In this document: one piece after another, positions 8,393-16,637 of the stretch
How the letters are laid out: the number at the start of each line of letters is the position of its first letter
How positions within the stretch are numbered: position 1 is the stretch's first letter
NCBI RefSeq assembly: GCF_004217615.1
Contig: NZ_SHLD01000001.1
Span: 3,224,001-3,288,000, forward strand
Reading direction: 5' to 3'
DNA from: Micromonospora kangleipakensis
GTDB taxonomy: Bacteria; Actinomycetota; Actinomycetes; Mycobacteriales; Micromonosporaceae
Length of the DNA: 64,000 bases
Translations under genes and position numbers: made by a program
The notes under the pieces: model-generated
Database searches by the model: none
Told to the model about the DNA's origin: nothing
Seen by the model: only the letters and a program-made list of their open reading frames with translations

Positions 8393-8881
8393 TTAGTTGT
8401 CGGCCGGGGTGGACGACGCGTCGCGGGCGGCGCGCAGGCGCCGACCGAGCCGCTCGAAGACCCGGGTGAGGCAGGCGACCTCGGCGTCGTCGAGGTCGTC
8501 CATGAGGTGGGTGCGCACCGACGCCAGGTGGTGCGGCGCGGCGTCGCGGAGGACGAGCAGGCCGGTGGCGGTGAGCACCGCCTCGCTGCCCCGCCGGTCC
8601 TCCGGGCAGGACTCCTTGGCGACCAGACCGCGCTTCTGCATCGACGAGATCTGGTACGTCAGCCGGCTGGGCGAGAAGACCAGCAGGCTCGCCAGCTCGC
8701 CCATCCGCAGTCGCTGCCCCGGCGCCTCGGAGAGCAGGACCAGCACGTGGTAGTCGGCGAAGCTCAGCTCGCTGTCCGCGCGCAGGTCCTCCTCGAGCTG
8801 GGTGAACAACCGCTGGCTCGCCTCGATGTAGGCGCGCCAGGCCGCCATCCGCTCAGGGTTCAGGCTCTCGGTCACCGGCAC
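8393..8881 (-). CDS. MarR-family transcriptional regulator
   Basis: A 162-residue winged-helix regulator: dimerisation helices at both ends, helix-turn-helix LRMGELASLLVFSPSRLTYQISSMQKRGLV near residues 58-87, and the wing with the conserved acidic/basic turn CPEDRRGSEAVLTATG. MarR proteins repress their own operon and release on binding a phenolic or oxidant ligand. It heads a two-gene unit with pirin. The GTG at 8881 has no ribosome binding site, and a second GTG lies two codons inside. An AT-rich palindrome starts 14 bases upstream. Confidence 0.88.
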   Translation of the reverse strand: MPVTESLNPERMAAWRAYIEASQRLFTQLEEDLRADSELSFADYHVLVLLSEAPGQRLRMGELASLLVFSPSRLTYQISSMQKRGLVAKESCPEDRRGSEAVLTATGLLVLRDAAPHHLASVRTHLMDDLDDAEVACLTRVFERLGRRLRAARDASSTPADN

Positions 8882-8894
8882 GAGAGTAGCACTA

Positions 8895-8907
8895 TTTCAA
8901 ATTTAAA
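8895..8907. promoter_or_regulatory. Putative MarR operator
   Basis: TTTCAAATTTAAA is a 13-base palindrome around A8901 with five of six pairs matching, just upstream of the marR start. A second, inverted copy of its core (CAATTTGAA, near 8965-8973) lies about 60 bases away on the side of the divergent acetyltransferase gene. Paired AT-rich palindromes in divergent regions are typical MarR targets. Confidence 0.45.
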
Positions 8908-9035
8908 CAAGTACCTCCGATCGCTGTTACCAGGCGCGGGTGCAGCGCGCTGAACGGGGGTGATTGCAATTTGAAGGGGCTGGCCAGGGGAGAACCGGGA
9001 GCACCCGCTTCGCGGGCCGTGGGAGACTCCCGGCC

Positions 9036-9566
9036 GTGGACCATGTCGAGCTGACCGCCCCCGGCCTCCTGCTGCGCCCCTGGCGGGAGGAGGACGTTCC
9101 GGCCGTCCTCGCCGCGCTGCGCGAGCCGGCCGTCGCCCAGTGGAACCCGTCGCCCGGCGGCACCGACCTGCCCGGGGCACGCGAGTGGGTCCGCCGACGC
9201 GCCGACTGGTCTGCCGGCGACCACGTCTCCCTGGCGGTGGCCGGGCCGGAGGGCGGGCCACTGCTCGGCTCGGTGTCGCTGCACCGGATCCACGCCGGCG
9301 ACGCCTCGATCGGGTACTGGACCGTCGCCGGGGCCCGCGGCCGGGGCGTCGCCTCCGCAGCCGTCACCGCGCTCACCACCTGGGCTTTCGCCCAGCTCCG
9401 GCTGCACCGGATCGAGCTGTGCCACGCGGTCGCCAACCCGGCCTCCTGCCGGGTCGCCGAGCGGGCCGGCTACCCGGCCGAGGGCACCCTGCGGGAGTCC
9501 TACCGCTACGGCGACGGTCGGCGCTACGACGAGCACCTGCACGCCCGGCTGGCCACCGACAGCTGA
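9036..9566 (+). CDS. GNAT-family acetyltransferase, RimJ/RimL-like
   Basis: A 176-residue enzyme of the Acetyltransf_3 type: the N-terminal LRPWREEDVPAVLAAL, acetyl-CoA loop VAGARGRGVASAAVTALTTWAF, and C-terminal NPASCRVAERAGYPAEGTLRESYRYGDGRRYDEHLHARL are characteristic of RimJ/RimL-like proteins that acetylate amino termini or small amines. The GTG at 9036 places the start just before the conserved LRPWREED motif; the frame stays open further upstream through the operator-like region, which is considered non-coding. It diverges from marR. The gene downstream starts after 25 bases. Confidence 0.82.
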   Translation: MDHVELTAPGLLLRPWREEDVPAVLAALREPAVAQWNPSPGGTDLPGAREWVRRRADWSAGDHVSLAVAGPEGGPLLGSVSLHRIHAGDASIGYWTVAGARGRGVASAAVTALTTWAFAQLRLHRIELCHAVANPASCRVAERAGYPAEGTLRESYRYGDGRRYDEHLHARLATDS

Positions 9567-9591
9567 CCGCGCCGAAGGCTAGGCTCGGGTC

Positions 9592-10179
9592 ATGGACGAT
9601 CTCGAACTGCTCGACTGGCGGGAGCGGATCGCCCGGCTCCACCTCTCCGACCGCGACCTGGCCGGCTTCCGGGCGGAACGGGACGAGCTGTTCCGCAGCC
9701 ACCCGCAGAGCCCGCTGCCGGTCGAGGACCGGCCCGGCTTCACCGGGCTGCGCTACCACCCGCCGAACCCGGACGCGGTGGTGGAGGCGCCGCTGCGCCC
9801 CGCCTCGGGCACCGAGAGCATCGACACCGGCGGGCCGGACGGGGTGGTGCGGTACCGGCGGGTCGCGATCGCGGAGACCCCGTGGGGGCCGCTGACCCTC
9901 TGGTGGATCGAGGCGTACGGCGGTGGGCTGTTCGTGCCGCTGCGCGACGGGACCTGCGGCACGGAGGCGTACGGCGGCGGCCGGTACCTGACCGACACCG
10001 TCAAGGGCACCTTCGGTCGGGGACTGACCGTGCTGCCGGGCGAGCGGGTCCGGCTCGACGCCAACTACCTCTACAACCCCAGCTGCGCGTACGACGACCG
10101 GTGGGCCTGCCCGCTCGCCCCGCCGGAGAACCGGGTGGACGTGCCGATCCGCGCCGGGGAGCTGGCGTACCACGACTGA
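9592..10179 (+). CDS. DUF1684-family protein
   Basis: A 195-residue protein of the widespread DUF1684 family. The signature parts are the N-terminal WRERIARLHLSDRDLAGFRAERDELF, the mid GGGRYLTDTVKG, and the C-terminal LDANYLYNPSCAYDDRWACPLAPPENRVDVPIRAGE with conserved Cys residues in NPSCAYDDRWxCPLAPPENR. The biochemical function of the family is not established. It follows the acetyltransferase closely on the same strand and converges with the stress-protein gene. Confidence 0.85.
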   Translation: MDDLELLDWRERIARLHLSDRDLAGFRAERDELFRSHPQSPLPVEDRPGFTGLRYHPPNPDAVVEAPLRPASGTESIDTGGPDGVVRYRRVAIAETPWGPLTLWWIEAYGGGLFVPLRDGTCGTEAYGGGRYLTDTVKGTFGRGLTVLPGERVRLDANYLYNPSCAYDDRWACPLAPPENRVDVPIRAGELAYHD

Positions 10180-10182
10180 CGC

Positions 10183-10202
10183 CCCGGCGCAGGCGCGCCG
10201 GG
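10183..10202. terminator. Hairpin between convergent genes
   Basis: CCCGGCGC (10183-10190) and GCGCCGGG (10195-10202) form an 8-bp stem with a 4-base loop in the 39-base gap between the DUF1684 gene and the general stress gene. Confidence 0.45.
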
Positions 10203-10218
10203 CCGTCGGTCGGAGCGG

Positions 10219-10806
10219 TCAACGGGCGGTCGCGCCCGTCGGGGTCAGGTGCATCCGACCCAGCAGTTGCCGTGCCTGCTCGGCCACGTCGGCCTCCACG
10301 GTCACCGCGTACTGGCCCGCGCGCAGGGAACTGGCCGAGGTGAAGTCGCGCTGCCCGCCGGTCATGGCGTGCGCCACCGCGCCGAAGACGGCACCCCAGA
10401 TCGCGCCGATCACCAGCCCGACCAGGATCACCGCCACCCAGTTGCCGGCGGTGAAGATGCCGAACAGCAACCCGATGAAGAGCCCGAACCAGGCGCCGGT
10501 GCCGGCGCCCACCAGGGCGGCCCGGCCCGTGGTCATCCGGCCCATCACCGTCTCCACCAGGGTCAGGTTCGTGCCGACGATCGCGCTGCGTTCCACCGGG
10601 AACCCGTTGTCGGCCAGGTAGTCCACCACGCGCTGGGCGGACGGATAGTCCGGGTACGAGCCGATCGTCACGGTCGGCGGGCCGGTCTGCGGACCGTGTC
10701 CGTCCCCACCGGGCGCCGCCGGCCGGCCGGCCGGACCGGACGGGAGGTTGTCGCCGCCCGGCATCCCGGGTTGCCAGGCCGCGGTCGGAGTCGAGGGTCT
10801 GGTCAT
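10219..10806 (-). CDS. General stress protein 17M-like membrane protein
   Basis: A 195-residue protein. After a Pro/Gly-rich N-terminus it has the general-stress-protein module VTIGSYPDYPSAQRVVDYLADNGFPVERSAIVGTNLTLVETVMGRMT (residues about 46-92), a glycine-zipper-like hydrophobic hairpin (AALVGAGTGAWFGLFIGLLFGIFTAGNWVAVILVGLVIGAIWGAVFG) and a second short globular part. The family is induced in general stress in several Gram-positives, but its biochemical role is unknown. The ATG at 10806 is chosen because AAGGAGG ends 6 bases upstream; an ATG two codons earlier overlaps that site. A SigF-type promoter candidate lies at 10834-10858. Confidence 0.8.
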   Translation of the reverse strand: MTRPSTPTAAWQPGMPGGDNLPSGPAGRPAAPGGDGHGPQTGPPTVTIGSYPDYPSAQRVVDYLADNGFPVERSAIVGTNLTLVETVMGRMTTGRAALVGAGTGAWFGLFIGLLFGIFTAGNWVAVILVGLVIGAIWGAVFGAVAHAMTGGQRDFTSASSLRAGQYAVTVEADVAEQARQLLGRMHLTPTGATAR

Positions 10807-10833
10807 GAGCATCCTCCTTCGTCAACCGCCCGG

Positions 10834-10858
10834 GTTCCCACCGCCGTCGGGCGGTAAC
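10834..10858 (-). promoter_or_regulatory. Candidate SigF/SigB-type promoter of the general stress gene
   Basis: On the - strand GTTA (10858-10855), a 15-base spacer and GGGAAC (10839-10834). This is one base off the GTTT box and one base off GGGTAC. The leader would be about 20 bases and contains the AAGGAGG site. Confidence 0.4.
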
Positions 10859-10939
10859 GCACCGCCGGCGTCGGATGCCCGCCGGACGGTGCCGGCCCGT
10901 TGGGACATGCGCTCGGCGCAGGTCGAATGCCGGCGCGCG

Positions 10940-10964
10940 GAATGCCGCCGGTGCACCCGGGTAG
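10940..10964 (+). promoter_or_regulatory. Weak SigF/SigB-type promoter candidate for the GH15 gene
   Basis: GAAT (10940-10943), a 15-base spacer and GGGTAG (10959-10964) fit the loose pattern GNNT-N14/16-GGGTAN. The GTG start is 9 bases after the -10 box, the same geometry as the stronger sites at 23-32 kb. The -35 match alone carries little information. Confidence 0.3.
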
Positions 10965-10972
10965 ACACCGGC

Positions 10973-12805
10973 GTGGACAGCGGGCGGATAGGGGAGCACG
11001 GCTTTCTGGCGGACGGCTGCAGTGCGGCGCTGGTCGACCTGGCCGGTTCGGTGAACTGGTGGTGCCCGCCGCGCTTCGACGGGCCCTCCGTATTCGGCCG
11101 GCTGCTCGACGACCGGGCGGGGCACTGGACAATCCGCCCGGAGGAGGATTTCACCAGCGAACGGTCCTATCTGGACGACACGCTGGTGCTGCGTACCGTC
11201 TTCACCACCCGGACCGGTTCGGTGGCGGTGACCGACGCCTTGGCGCTGGAGCCCGGCGCGCAGGGCCACGAGATCGGCCGGCGCTCACCCCGCGTTCTCG
11301 CCCGCCTGGTCGAGGGACTGACCGGCGAGGTCCCGATGCGAGTGCAGTACCAGCCCCGCTTCGAGTATGGGCGGGTCTCCGCGTACCTCACCGAATCCGA
11401 CGGGCAGTTCGACGCCACCGCCGGCACCTGCCGGTTGAGCCTGCGCGCCAACGTTCCGCTGGACCTCGGCGACGGCGAGGCCACCGGGCGGTTCACCGCC
11501 CGCGCCGGCACCCGCCACCACTTCACTCTCGGCCACGCCGACACCTACGGGGGGCGTCCGCCGGCCGTGCCGGATGCCGACCGGGTGGTGGCCGACGCGG
11601 TCGCCGGGTGGCGGTCCTGGGCCGACCTGCATCGTGACCAGTACCGGGGCGAGTACCGGGACCAGGTGTGGCGCAGCGCGATCGTGGTGCAGGGCATGAC
11701 CTACCAGCCCAGCGGCGCCGTGGTCGCGGCGGCCACCACCTCGCTCCCGGAGGAGTTGGGCGGCGACCGCAACTACGACTACCGCTTCGTCTGGGTACGC
11801 GACTTCAGCCTCACCCTCCAGGCGCTCTGGCTGGCCGCCTGCCCGGACGAGGCGAACCGGCAGTTCGCCTGGGTGTCCCGGGCCATGGGCCGGATCGGCG
11901 ACGAGCCGGTGCCGATCATGTACGGCGTGCACGGGGAGCGGGACCTCACCGAACACCGGTTGGACCACCTGTCCGGGTACGCCGACAGTCGACCGGTCTT
12001 CATCGGCAACGACGCGTGGCGGCAGCGGCAGACCGACGTGCTCGGCGAGGTCCTCGACGCCGCCTGGCTGATGCGGCACTACCTGGACCCGATGTCGCCC
12101 GACGTGCGCCAGTTCCTGCATGCCCTGGCCGACCGGGCGGTGGTCGACTGGCGCCGGCCGGACGCCGGGATGTGGGAGGCGCGTGACGCCGAGCGGCACT
12201 ACGTGTCGTCCAAGGTGCTGTGCTGGACCGCGCTGGACCGGGCGGTGCGCTTCGGAACCCGGCTCGGCGAGCCGGCCGACGTTGCCCGCTGGGCGGCGGC
12301 CCGGGACGAGATCCGGGAGACGGTGCTGACCCGCGGCTGGAACGAGCGACTCGGCGCGTACACCGGGGCCTTCGACTCGGACAACCTCGACGCCTCGGTG
12401 CTGATCATGCCGCTGGTCGGCTTCGTGCCGGCGGACGACCCCCGGATGCGATCCACGATGGACGTGGTCGAGCGCCGGCTCTGCCGGGACGGCCTGCTGC
12501 GGCGCTGGGACGACGACCCCGCGGGCTTCGTGATCTGCTCGTTCTGGCTGGTCTGCTGCCTCGCCGCGGCCGGCGAGCTGGACCGGGCGCGGCGGCTCTT
12601 CGAGCAGCTCGCCGCCCGGGTCAACGACCTGGGGCTCTACGCCGAGCAGATCGACCAGGCCACCGGCGAGCAGCTGGGCAACTTTCCACAGGCCTTCTCG
12701 CACATCGGCCTGATCCACGCCGCGGGTTGGATCACCGCGGCCGCCAAGCGGCTCGGCGGCTTTGCCGAGCGAGAGGCCGTGCCGACCGGCACGGTGATCA
12801 CGTAG
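10973..12805 (+). CDS. Glycoside hydrolase family 15 enzyme (glucoamylase/trehalase type)
   Basis: A 610-residue protein with the N-terminal beta-sandwich (IGEHGFLADGCSAALVDLAGSVNWWCPPRFDGPSVFGRLLD) and the C-terminal alpha/alpha barrel of GH15. Barrel landmarks are NYDYRFVWVRDFSLTLQALW, GMWEARDAERHYVSSKVLCWTALDRAV (containing a catalytic glutamate) and FPQAFSHIGLIHAA. Members hydrolyse alpha-glucosidic bonds in maltooligosaccharides or trehalose, and cytosolic actinobacterial homologues include trehalases. No signal peptide is visible. The GTG at 10973 starts 3 codons before the conserved IGEHGF motif; no ribosome binding site is seen. An SDR gene follows 11 bases after the stop, and a general stress gene diverges, which would suit trehalose turnover under stress. 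Confidence 0.85.
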   Translation: MDSGRIGEHGFLADGCSAALVDLAGSVNWWCPPRFDGPSVFGRLLDDRAGHWTIRPEEDFTSERSYLDDTLVLRTVFTTRTGSVAVTDALALEPGAQGHEIGRRSPRVLARLVEGLTGEVPMRVQYQPRFEYGRVSAYLTESDGQFDATAGTCRLSLRANVPLDLGDGEATGRFTARAGTRHHFTLGHADTYGGRPPAVPDADRVVADAVAGWRSWADLHRDQYRGEYRDQVWRSAIVVQGMTYQPSGAVVAAATTSLPEELGGDRNYDYRFVWVRDFSLTLQALWLAACPDEANRQFAWVSRAMGRIGDEPVPIMYGVHGERDLTEHRLDHLSGYADSRPVFIGNDAWRQRQTDVLGEVLDAAWLMRHYLDPMSPDVRQFLHALADRAVVDWRRPDAGMWEARDAERHYVSSKVLCWTALDRAVRFGTRLGEPADVARWAAARDEIRETVLTRGWNERLGAYTGAFDSDNLDASVLIMPLVGFVPADDPRMRSTMDVVERRLCRDGLLRRWDDDPAGFVICSFWLVCCLAAAGELDRARRLFEQLAARVNDLGLYAEQIDQATGEQLGNFPQAFSHIGLIHAAGWITAAAKRLGGFAEREAVPTGTVIT

Positions 12806-12816
12806 GGAGCACGCAG

Positions 12817-13596
12817 ATGACCGGACGACTGGCGGGCAAGACCGCCCTGATCACCGGCTCGGACTCGGGCATCGGCCAGGCCACCGCCATCGAGTTCGGC
12901 CGCGAGGGTGCCGACGTGGTGGTGCACTACCTGCACGACCACGCCGGGGCGAACCACACCAGGGCCGAGATCGAGAAGGCGGGCCGCCGGGCCGTGGTGG
13001 TGCAGGGCGACATCAGCGTCGAGCACCAGGTCGAGGCGATGTTCGACGAGGCGCTCGCCGAGTTCGACACCCTGGACGTGCTGATGAACGACGCGGGTGT
13101 CGACGCCTCCGGCATTCCCGTGGCGGACCTGGACACCGAGACGTGGGACCGGTGCATCCGCACCAACCTTTACGGGATGTTCTTCTGCTGCCGCCGGTTC
13201 GTGCAGCATCGGCGCAACCAGGGCGGCCAGGGGAAGATCATCAACATCACCTCCATCCACCAGGAGGTGGCCCGGGCCGGCGGCGCCGACTACGACGCCA
13301 GCAAGGGCGGCATGCTGGAACTGGCCAAGAGCCTGGCGCTGGAGGTGGCGCCGATGCACATGAACGTCAACAACATCGGTCCCGGCATGGTGCTCACCCC
13401 GTTCAACCAGCGGGCCATCGACGACCCGCAGTACCTGGAGGAGCAGGTGCAGAGCATCCCCTGGAAGCGGGCCGCGCAGCCGCAGGAGATCGCCAAGCTG
13501 GCCGTCTTCCTGGCCAGCGACGACGCCGAGTACGTGACCGGGTCGACGTACTTCATGGACGGCGGCCTGATGCAGAACCAGGGCCAGGGCCCCTGA
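12817..13596 (+). CDS. SDR-family oxidoreductase (glucose 1-dehydrogenase-like)
   Basis: A 259-residue short-chain dehydrogenase. The cofactor loop is TGSDSGIGQATA (residues about 14-25), the NNAG motif appears as NDAG, and the catalytic S-Y-K set is in ITSIHQEVARAGGADYDASKGG. The C-terminal FLASDDAEYVTGSTYFMDGG is typical of glucose 1-dehydrogenase-like SDRs. Such enzymes oxidise sugars or other alcohols with NAD(P). The start lies 11 bases after the GH15 stop with GGGAG in between (12805-12809), so the two are an operon; oxidation of glucose released by the GH15 enzyme is a plausible but unproven link. Confidence 0.85.
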   Translation: MTGRLAGKTALITGSDSGIGQATAIEFGREGADVVVHYLHDHAGANHTRAEIEKAGRRAVVVQGDISVEHQVEAMFDEALAEFDTLDVLMNDAGVDASGIPVADLDTETWDRCIRTNLYGMFFCCRRFVQHRRNQGGQGKIINITSIHQEVARAGGADYDASKGGMLELAKSLALEVAPMHMNVNNIGPGMVLTPFNQRAIDDPQYLEEQVQSIPWKRAAQPQEIAKLAVFLASDDAEYVTGSTYFMDGGLMQNQGQGP

Positions 13597-13669
13597 GCCC
13601 GGTCAGGCGACCGCGGCCCCAGCCCGCCCGCCACGCGACAGGTCGGGCGGAGGCGGGGAGGATCGGGGG

Positions 13670-14170
13670 ATGCAGCTGGTGATCACGGCCGACACCCACG
13701 TACCGAAGCGGGCGCAGGACCTGCCGCCGCCGCTCTGGGCCGCGATCGACGCCGCCGACGTGGTGCTGCACGCGGGGGACTGGGTGGACGTGTCGCTGCT
13801 GGACGCGCTGGCGGCGCGGGCCCGCCGGCTGGTCGGCGTGCACGGCAACAACGACGGCCCGGAGCTGCGGGCCCGGCTGCCCGAGGTGGCCCGGGTGGAG
13901 CTCGACGGGCTGCGGGTGGCGGTGGTGCACGAGACCGGCCCGAAGACCCGGCGGGAGGAGCGCTGCGCGGCCCGCTTCCCCGACTGCGACCTGCTGGTCT
14001 TCGGGCACTCCCACATCCCGTGGGACAGCGTCGCCCCGGGCGGGCTGCGGCTGCTCAACCCCGGTTCGCCCACCGACCGGCGGGCTCAGCCGTACGCGAC
14101 CTGGCTCTCCGCGTGGGTGGTGGCGGGACGGCTCGACCAGGTCGAGCTGCACCGCCTGCCCCCGCGCTGA
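13670..14170 (+). CDS. YfcE-like metallophosphoesterase
   Basis: A 166-residue calcineurin-like phosphoesterase of the MJ0936/YfcE type. All metal-ligand motifs are present: ADTHV (D-x-H), HAGDWV (G-D), HGNNDG (G-N-N/H-D), H of VVHE and FGHSHIP (G-H-x-H). These coordinate two metal ions for phosphodiester hydrolysis. The cytosolic substrate is unknown. The ATG at 13670 follows a purine-rich stretch (GGGGAGGATCGGGGG). Its stop is one base away from the stop of the convergent mini-gene. Confidence 0.87.
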   Translation: MQLVITADTHVPKRAQDLPPPLWAAIDAADVVLHAGDWVDVSLLDALAARARRLVGVHGNNDGPELRARLPEVARVELDGLRVAVVHETGPKTRREERCAARFPDCDLLVFGHSHIPWDSVAPGGLRLLNPGSPTDRRAQPYATWLSAWVVAGRLDQVELHRLPPR

Positions 14171-14171
14171 C

Positions 14172-14288
14172 TCACTGCCCGCGCCCGGTCTCCGCCTGGA
14201 GCTCGTCGATCCGGCGGGACGCCTCCGCCTTGGTCAGGCCCTCCGTCCTCGAACACCTGTGCCAGTACCCCGGGTCCGCGCCCTTCAT
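14172..14288 (-). CDS. 38-residue protein with a DUF3072-like C-terminal helix
   Basis: ATG at 14288 to TGA at 14172. The peptide starts MKGADPGYWHRC and ends with the helix LTKAEASRRIDELQ followed by AETGRGQ, which resembles the last part of DUF3072 proteins; the first half of that family is missing. 37 of 38 codons end in G or C, a strong sign of coding on this strand. There is no ribosome binding site. It lies between a convergent phosphoesterase gene and a divergent FAD oxidoreductase gene. Function unknown; it could be a real mini-gene or a truncated DUF3072 gene. Confidence 0.5.
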   Translation of the reverse strand: MKGADPGYWHRCSRTEGLTKAEASRRIDELQAETGRGQ

Positions 14289-14309
14289 GCCGCCGCACGC
14301 GGACCCGCA

Positions 14310-14315
14310 TACGAT
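14310..14315 (+). promoter_or_regulatory. Candidate -10 box of a leaderless transcript
   Basis: TACGAT fits TANNNT and ends 6 bases before the ATG at 14322, so transcription would start at the A of the start codon. No convincing -35 box was seen. Confidence 0.35.
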
Positions 14316-14321
14316 CAGCGG

Positions 14322-15278
14322 ATGACGGTGGGCCGGGCCGGTGTGGTGGTGGTCGGCGCGGGCATCGCCGGGGTGGCGTGCGCCGCCGAGCTGGTCCGGG
14401 CCGGCATCCCGGTGCAGGTCCGGGAGCGGGCCCGGGTGACCGGCGGTCGGATGGCCAGCAAGCGCTTCGACGGCCGCCCCGCCGACCTCGGCGCCGCCTA
14501 CTTCACCGTCGACCACCCAGAGTTCGCCGAGGTGGCCGAGGGGTGGCGGGCTGCCGGGCTGGCCCGGGAGTGGACCGACACCCTGGTCGCTTACGGGCCC
14601 GAGGGCCGGCGGGAGCTGACGGGCCCGACGCGCTGGTCCGCCCCGCGCGGGCTGCGCTCGCTCGTCGAGCACCTCGCCCGGGACCTGCCCGTGGTCCACG
14701 ACCGGTTGGTGCTGACGGTCGAGCCGGGGCCGCGGGTCGACGGCCAGGACTGCGCGGCGGTCGCGCTGGCCATGCCGGGTCCCCAGGCGGCCCTGCTGCT
14801 CGATCCCGCGCTCGGCGCGGCGACCCGCGCGGTCACCGGCCAGCGCTGGTCCCCGGCACTGAGCGCGATGCTGCGCTTCCCGGCGCGCCACTGGTCCGAC
14901 CTCCGGGGCGCCTTCGTCAACGGGCATCCCGTGCTCAGCCTGATCTGCGACGACGGGGACCGGCGGGGCGACGGCGCGCCGGTGCTGGTCGCCCACACCA
15001 CCCCCGAGTTCGCCTCGGGCCACCTGTTGCAGCCCACCGCCGCCGGCCCCGCCATCGAGCTGGCGGTCCGGGACCTGCTCGGCCTCCCGGAACCGGCCGG
15101 GCTGGTGCACGTGCACGGCTGGACGTACGCGAAGCCCGCCACCGCCGCGAACGGGACGTACCACCTCGACGACGACGGGATCGGCATCGCCGGCGACGCG
15201 TTCGGCAAGCCCCGGGTGCAGAGCGCCTGGCTCTCCGGCCGGGACCTCGGCCGGGCACTGGTCGACCGGCTGCGCTGA
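14322..15278 (+). CDS. FAD-dependent NAD(P)-binding oxidoreductase, renalase-like
   Basis: A 318-residue flavoprotein with an N-terminal dinucleotide-binding fold VVVVGAGIAGVACAAELVRAG (G-x-G-x-x-G) and the FAD contact GGRMASKRF. Near the C-terminus GIGIAGDAFGKPRVQSAWLSGRDLG matches the second FAD motif of renalase and other small amine-oxidase-like proteins. The substrate is unknown. The start ATG appears leaderless (TACGAT 6 bases upstream, no ribosome binding site). It stands alone and converges with the antiporter gene. Confidence 0.82.
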   Translation: MTVGRAGVVVVGAGIAGVACAAELVRAGIPVQVRERARVTGGRMASKRFDGRPADLGAAYFTVDHPEFAEVAEGWRAAGLAREWTDTLVAYGPEGRRELTGPTRWSAPRGLRSLVEHLARDLPVVHDRLVLTVEPGPRVDGQDCAAVALAMPGPQAALLLDPALGAATRAVTGQRWSPALSAMLRFPARHWSDLRGAFVNGHPVLSLICDDGDRRGDGAPVLVAHTTPEFASGHLLQPTAAGPAIELAVRDLLGLPEPAGLVHVHGWTYAKPATAANGTYHLDDDGIGIAGDAFGKPRVQSAWLSGRDLGRALVDRLR

Positions 15279-15310
15279 CCCTCCGCCGGTCGGCCGCCTC
15301 GCGCCGCACG

Positions 15311-15346
15311 GCTGACCGGCTCCGGCCCTCGGCCGCCCCGGTCAGC
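15311..15346. terminator. Hairpin overlapping the antiporter stop
   Basis: GCTGACCGG (15311-15319) and CCGGTCAGC (15338-15346) form a perfect 9-bp stem with an 18-base loop. It overlaps the antiporter stop codon (15342-15344) in the convergent gap. Confidence 0.45.
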
Positions 15347-16637
15347 TCCGGGCGCCGCCCAGGGCCGGCTCCTCCGTGCGCCCCCGCTCCGAGTCCTCCC
15401 GCGTCCGCTCGCCCGCCCGGTCGAGCAGCTGCATGACCGGGGTGGCCGCGATCCCGTGCACCACCACCGAGACGATCACCACCAGGCCGACCGTGGCCCA
15501 GATCAGCTCGGCCTGCGGGAAGTCCGTCTTGCTGGTGGCGTACGCCAGGTAGTAGAACGAGCCGACCCCCCGGATGCCGAAGAGCGAGATCACCCAGTGC
15601 TCGGCCGGCCGGCCCGGCGCCCCGCGCAGCGACAGCCAGCCGGCCAGCGGCCGGACCACGAAGACCAGCGCCAGCCCGACCAGCGCCGCCGGCCAGGTCA
15701 GCGGGGCGAGCAGACCGCCGATCACCGCGCCGCCGAAGAGCAGCAGCAGCATGACGGTGAGCAGCCGCTCGATCTGCTCGGCGAAGTCGTGCAGCACCGA
15801 GTGGAACTCGTGGGTCCGTTCTGCGGCCCGGATCGCCCGGGCGGCCACGAAGACCGCCAGGAAGCCGTACCCGCCGACCACCTCCACCAGCCCGTACGCC
15901 AGGAAGGTGGCGGCCAGCGCGAGGAAGCCCTCGGCGTGCCGGGCCAGCCGCAGCTCGCTCGGGGCCCGGAAGAAGAGCTTGCCGAGCAGCCAGCCGACGA
16001 GCAGGCCACCACCCACGCCGACGGCGAGCTTGTAGAGCACGTCAACGGTGAACCAGTGCGCCAGCCAGTCCGTCGGGGCGAGGCTGGTGGTGGCGATCGC
16101 GATGGCCGCGTACACGAACGGGAAGGCCAGGCCGTCGTTCAGCCCCGCCTCCGAGGTCAGCGCGAAGCGCACCTCGTCCTCGGAGTCCTCCACGTCGGTC
16201 GGCTCACCCACCTGCACGTCGGCGGCGAGCACCGGGTCGGTGGGGGCGAGCGCCGCGCCCAGCAGCAGCGCCGCCGCCGGCACCAGGCCGGCCCACCACC
16301 AGCCCAGCAGCGCCACCGCCGCGATGCAGAGCGGCATCGCGATGGCCAGCAGCCGCCAGGTCGACGACCAGCGGGCCCAGCTCAGCGGCCGGTCGATCTT
16401 CAGGCCGGCGCCCATCAGCGCCACGATCACCCCGATCTCGGTGAGATGCGTGGTGAGTTCCGGCCAGCGCAGCGGGTCCGGCGTGGGCAACCCGGTCGGG
16501 AGCAGGAAGACCAGCATGCCCAGGCCGAGGAAGGCGATCGGCATGGAGAGCGGGCGCCGCTCCAGCACGCGCGGCAGGATCCCTGCCAGCAGCGCGCCCA
16601 CACCCACCAGCGCCAACGCCACGTCCACCGGTTCCAC
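15342..16637 (-). CDS. Cation:proton antiporter, CPA1 (NhaP) type
   Basis: A 431-residue membrane protein with about 12-13 hydrophobic segments. The CPA1 core is visible: ALAPTDPVLAADVQVG (the TDP motif), ALTSEAGLNDGLAFPFVYAA (the S/T-E-x-x-x-N-D ion-binding motif) and ISLFGIRGVGSFYYLAYA. These proteins exchange Na+ or K+ for protons across the plasma membrane. The GTG at 16637 follows GGGAAGGGTGG. The last 30 residues are charged and cytosolic. It is monocistronic, with about 150 bases between it and the HAD gene upstream. Confidence 0.9.
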   Translation of the reverse strand: MEPVDVALALVGVGALLAGILPRVLERRPLSMPIAFLGLGMLVFLLPTGLPTPDPLRWPELTTHLTEIGVIVALMGAGLKIDRPLSWARWSSTWRLLAIAMPLCIAAVALLGWWWAGLVPAAALLLGAALAPTDPVLAADVQVGEPTDVEDSEDEVRFALTSEAGLNDGLAFPFVYAAIAIATTSLAPTDWLAHWFTVDVLYKLAVGVGGGLLVGWLLGKLFFRAPSELRLARHAEGFLALAATFLAYGLVEVVGGYGFLAVFVAARAIRAAERTHEFHSVLHDFAEQIERLLTVMLLLLFGGAVIGGLLAPLTWPAALVGLALVFVVRPLAGWLSLRGAPGRPAEHWVISLFGIRGVGSFYYLAYATSKTDFPQAELIWATVGLVVIVSVVVHGIAATPVMQLLDRAGERTREDSERGRTEEPALGGARS

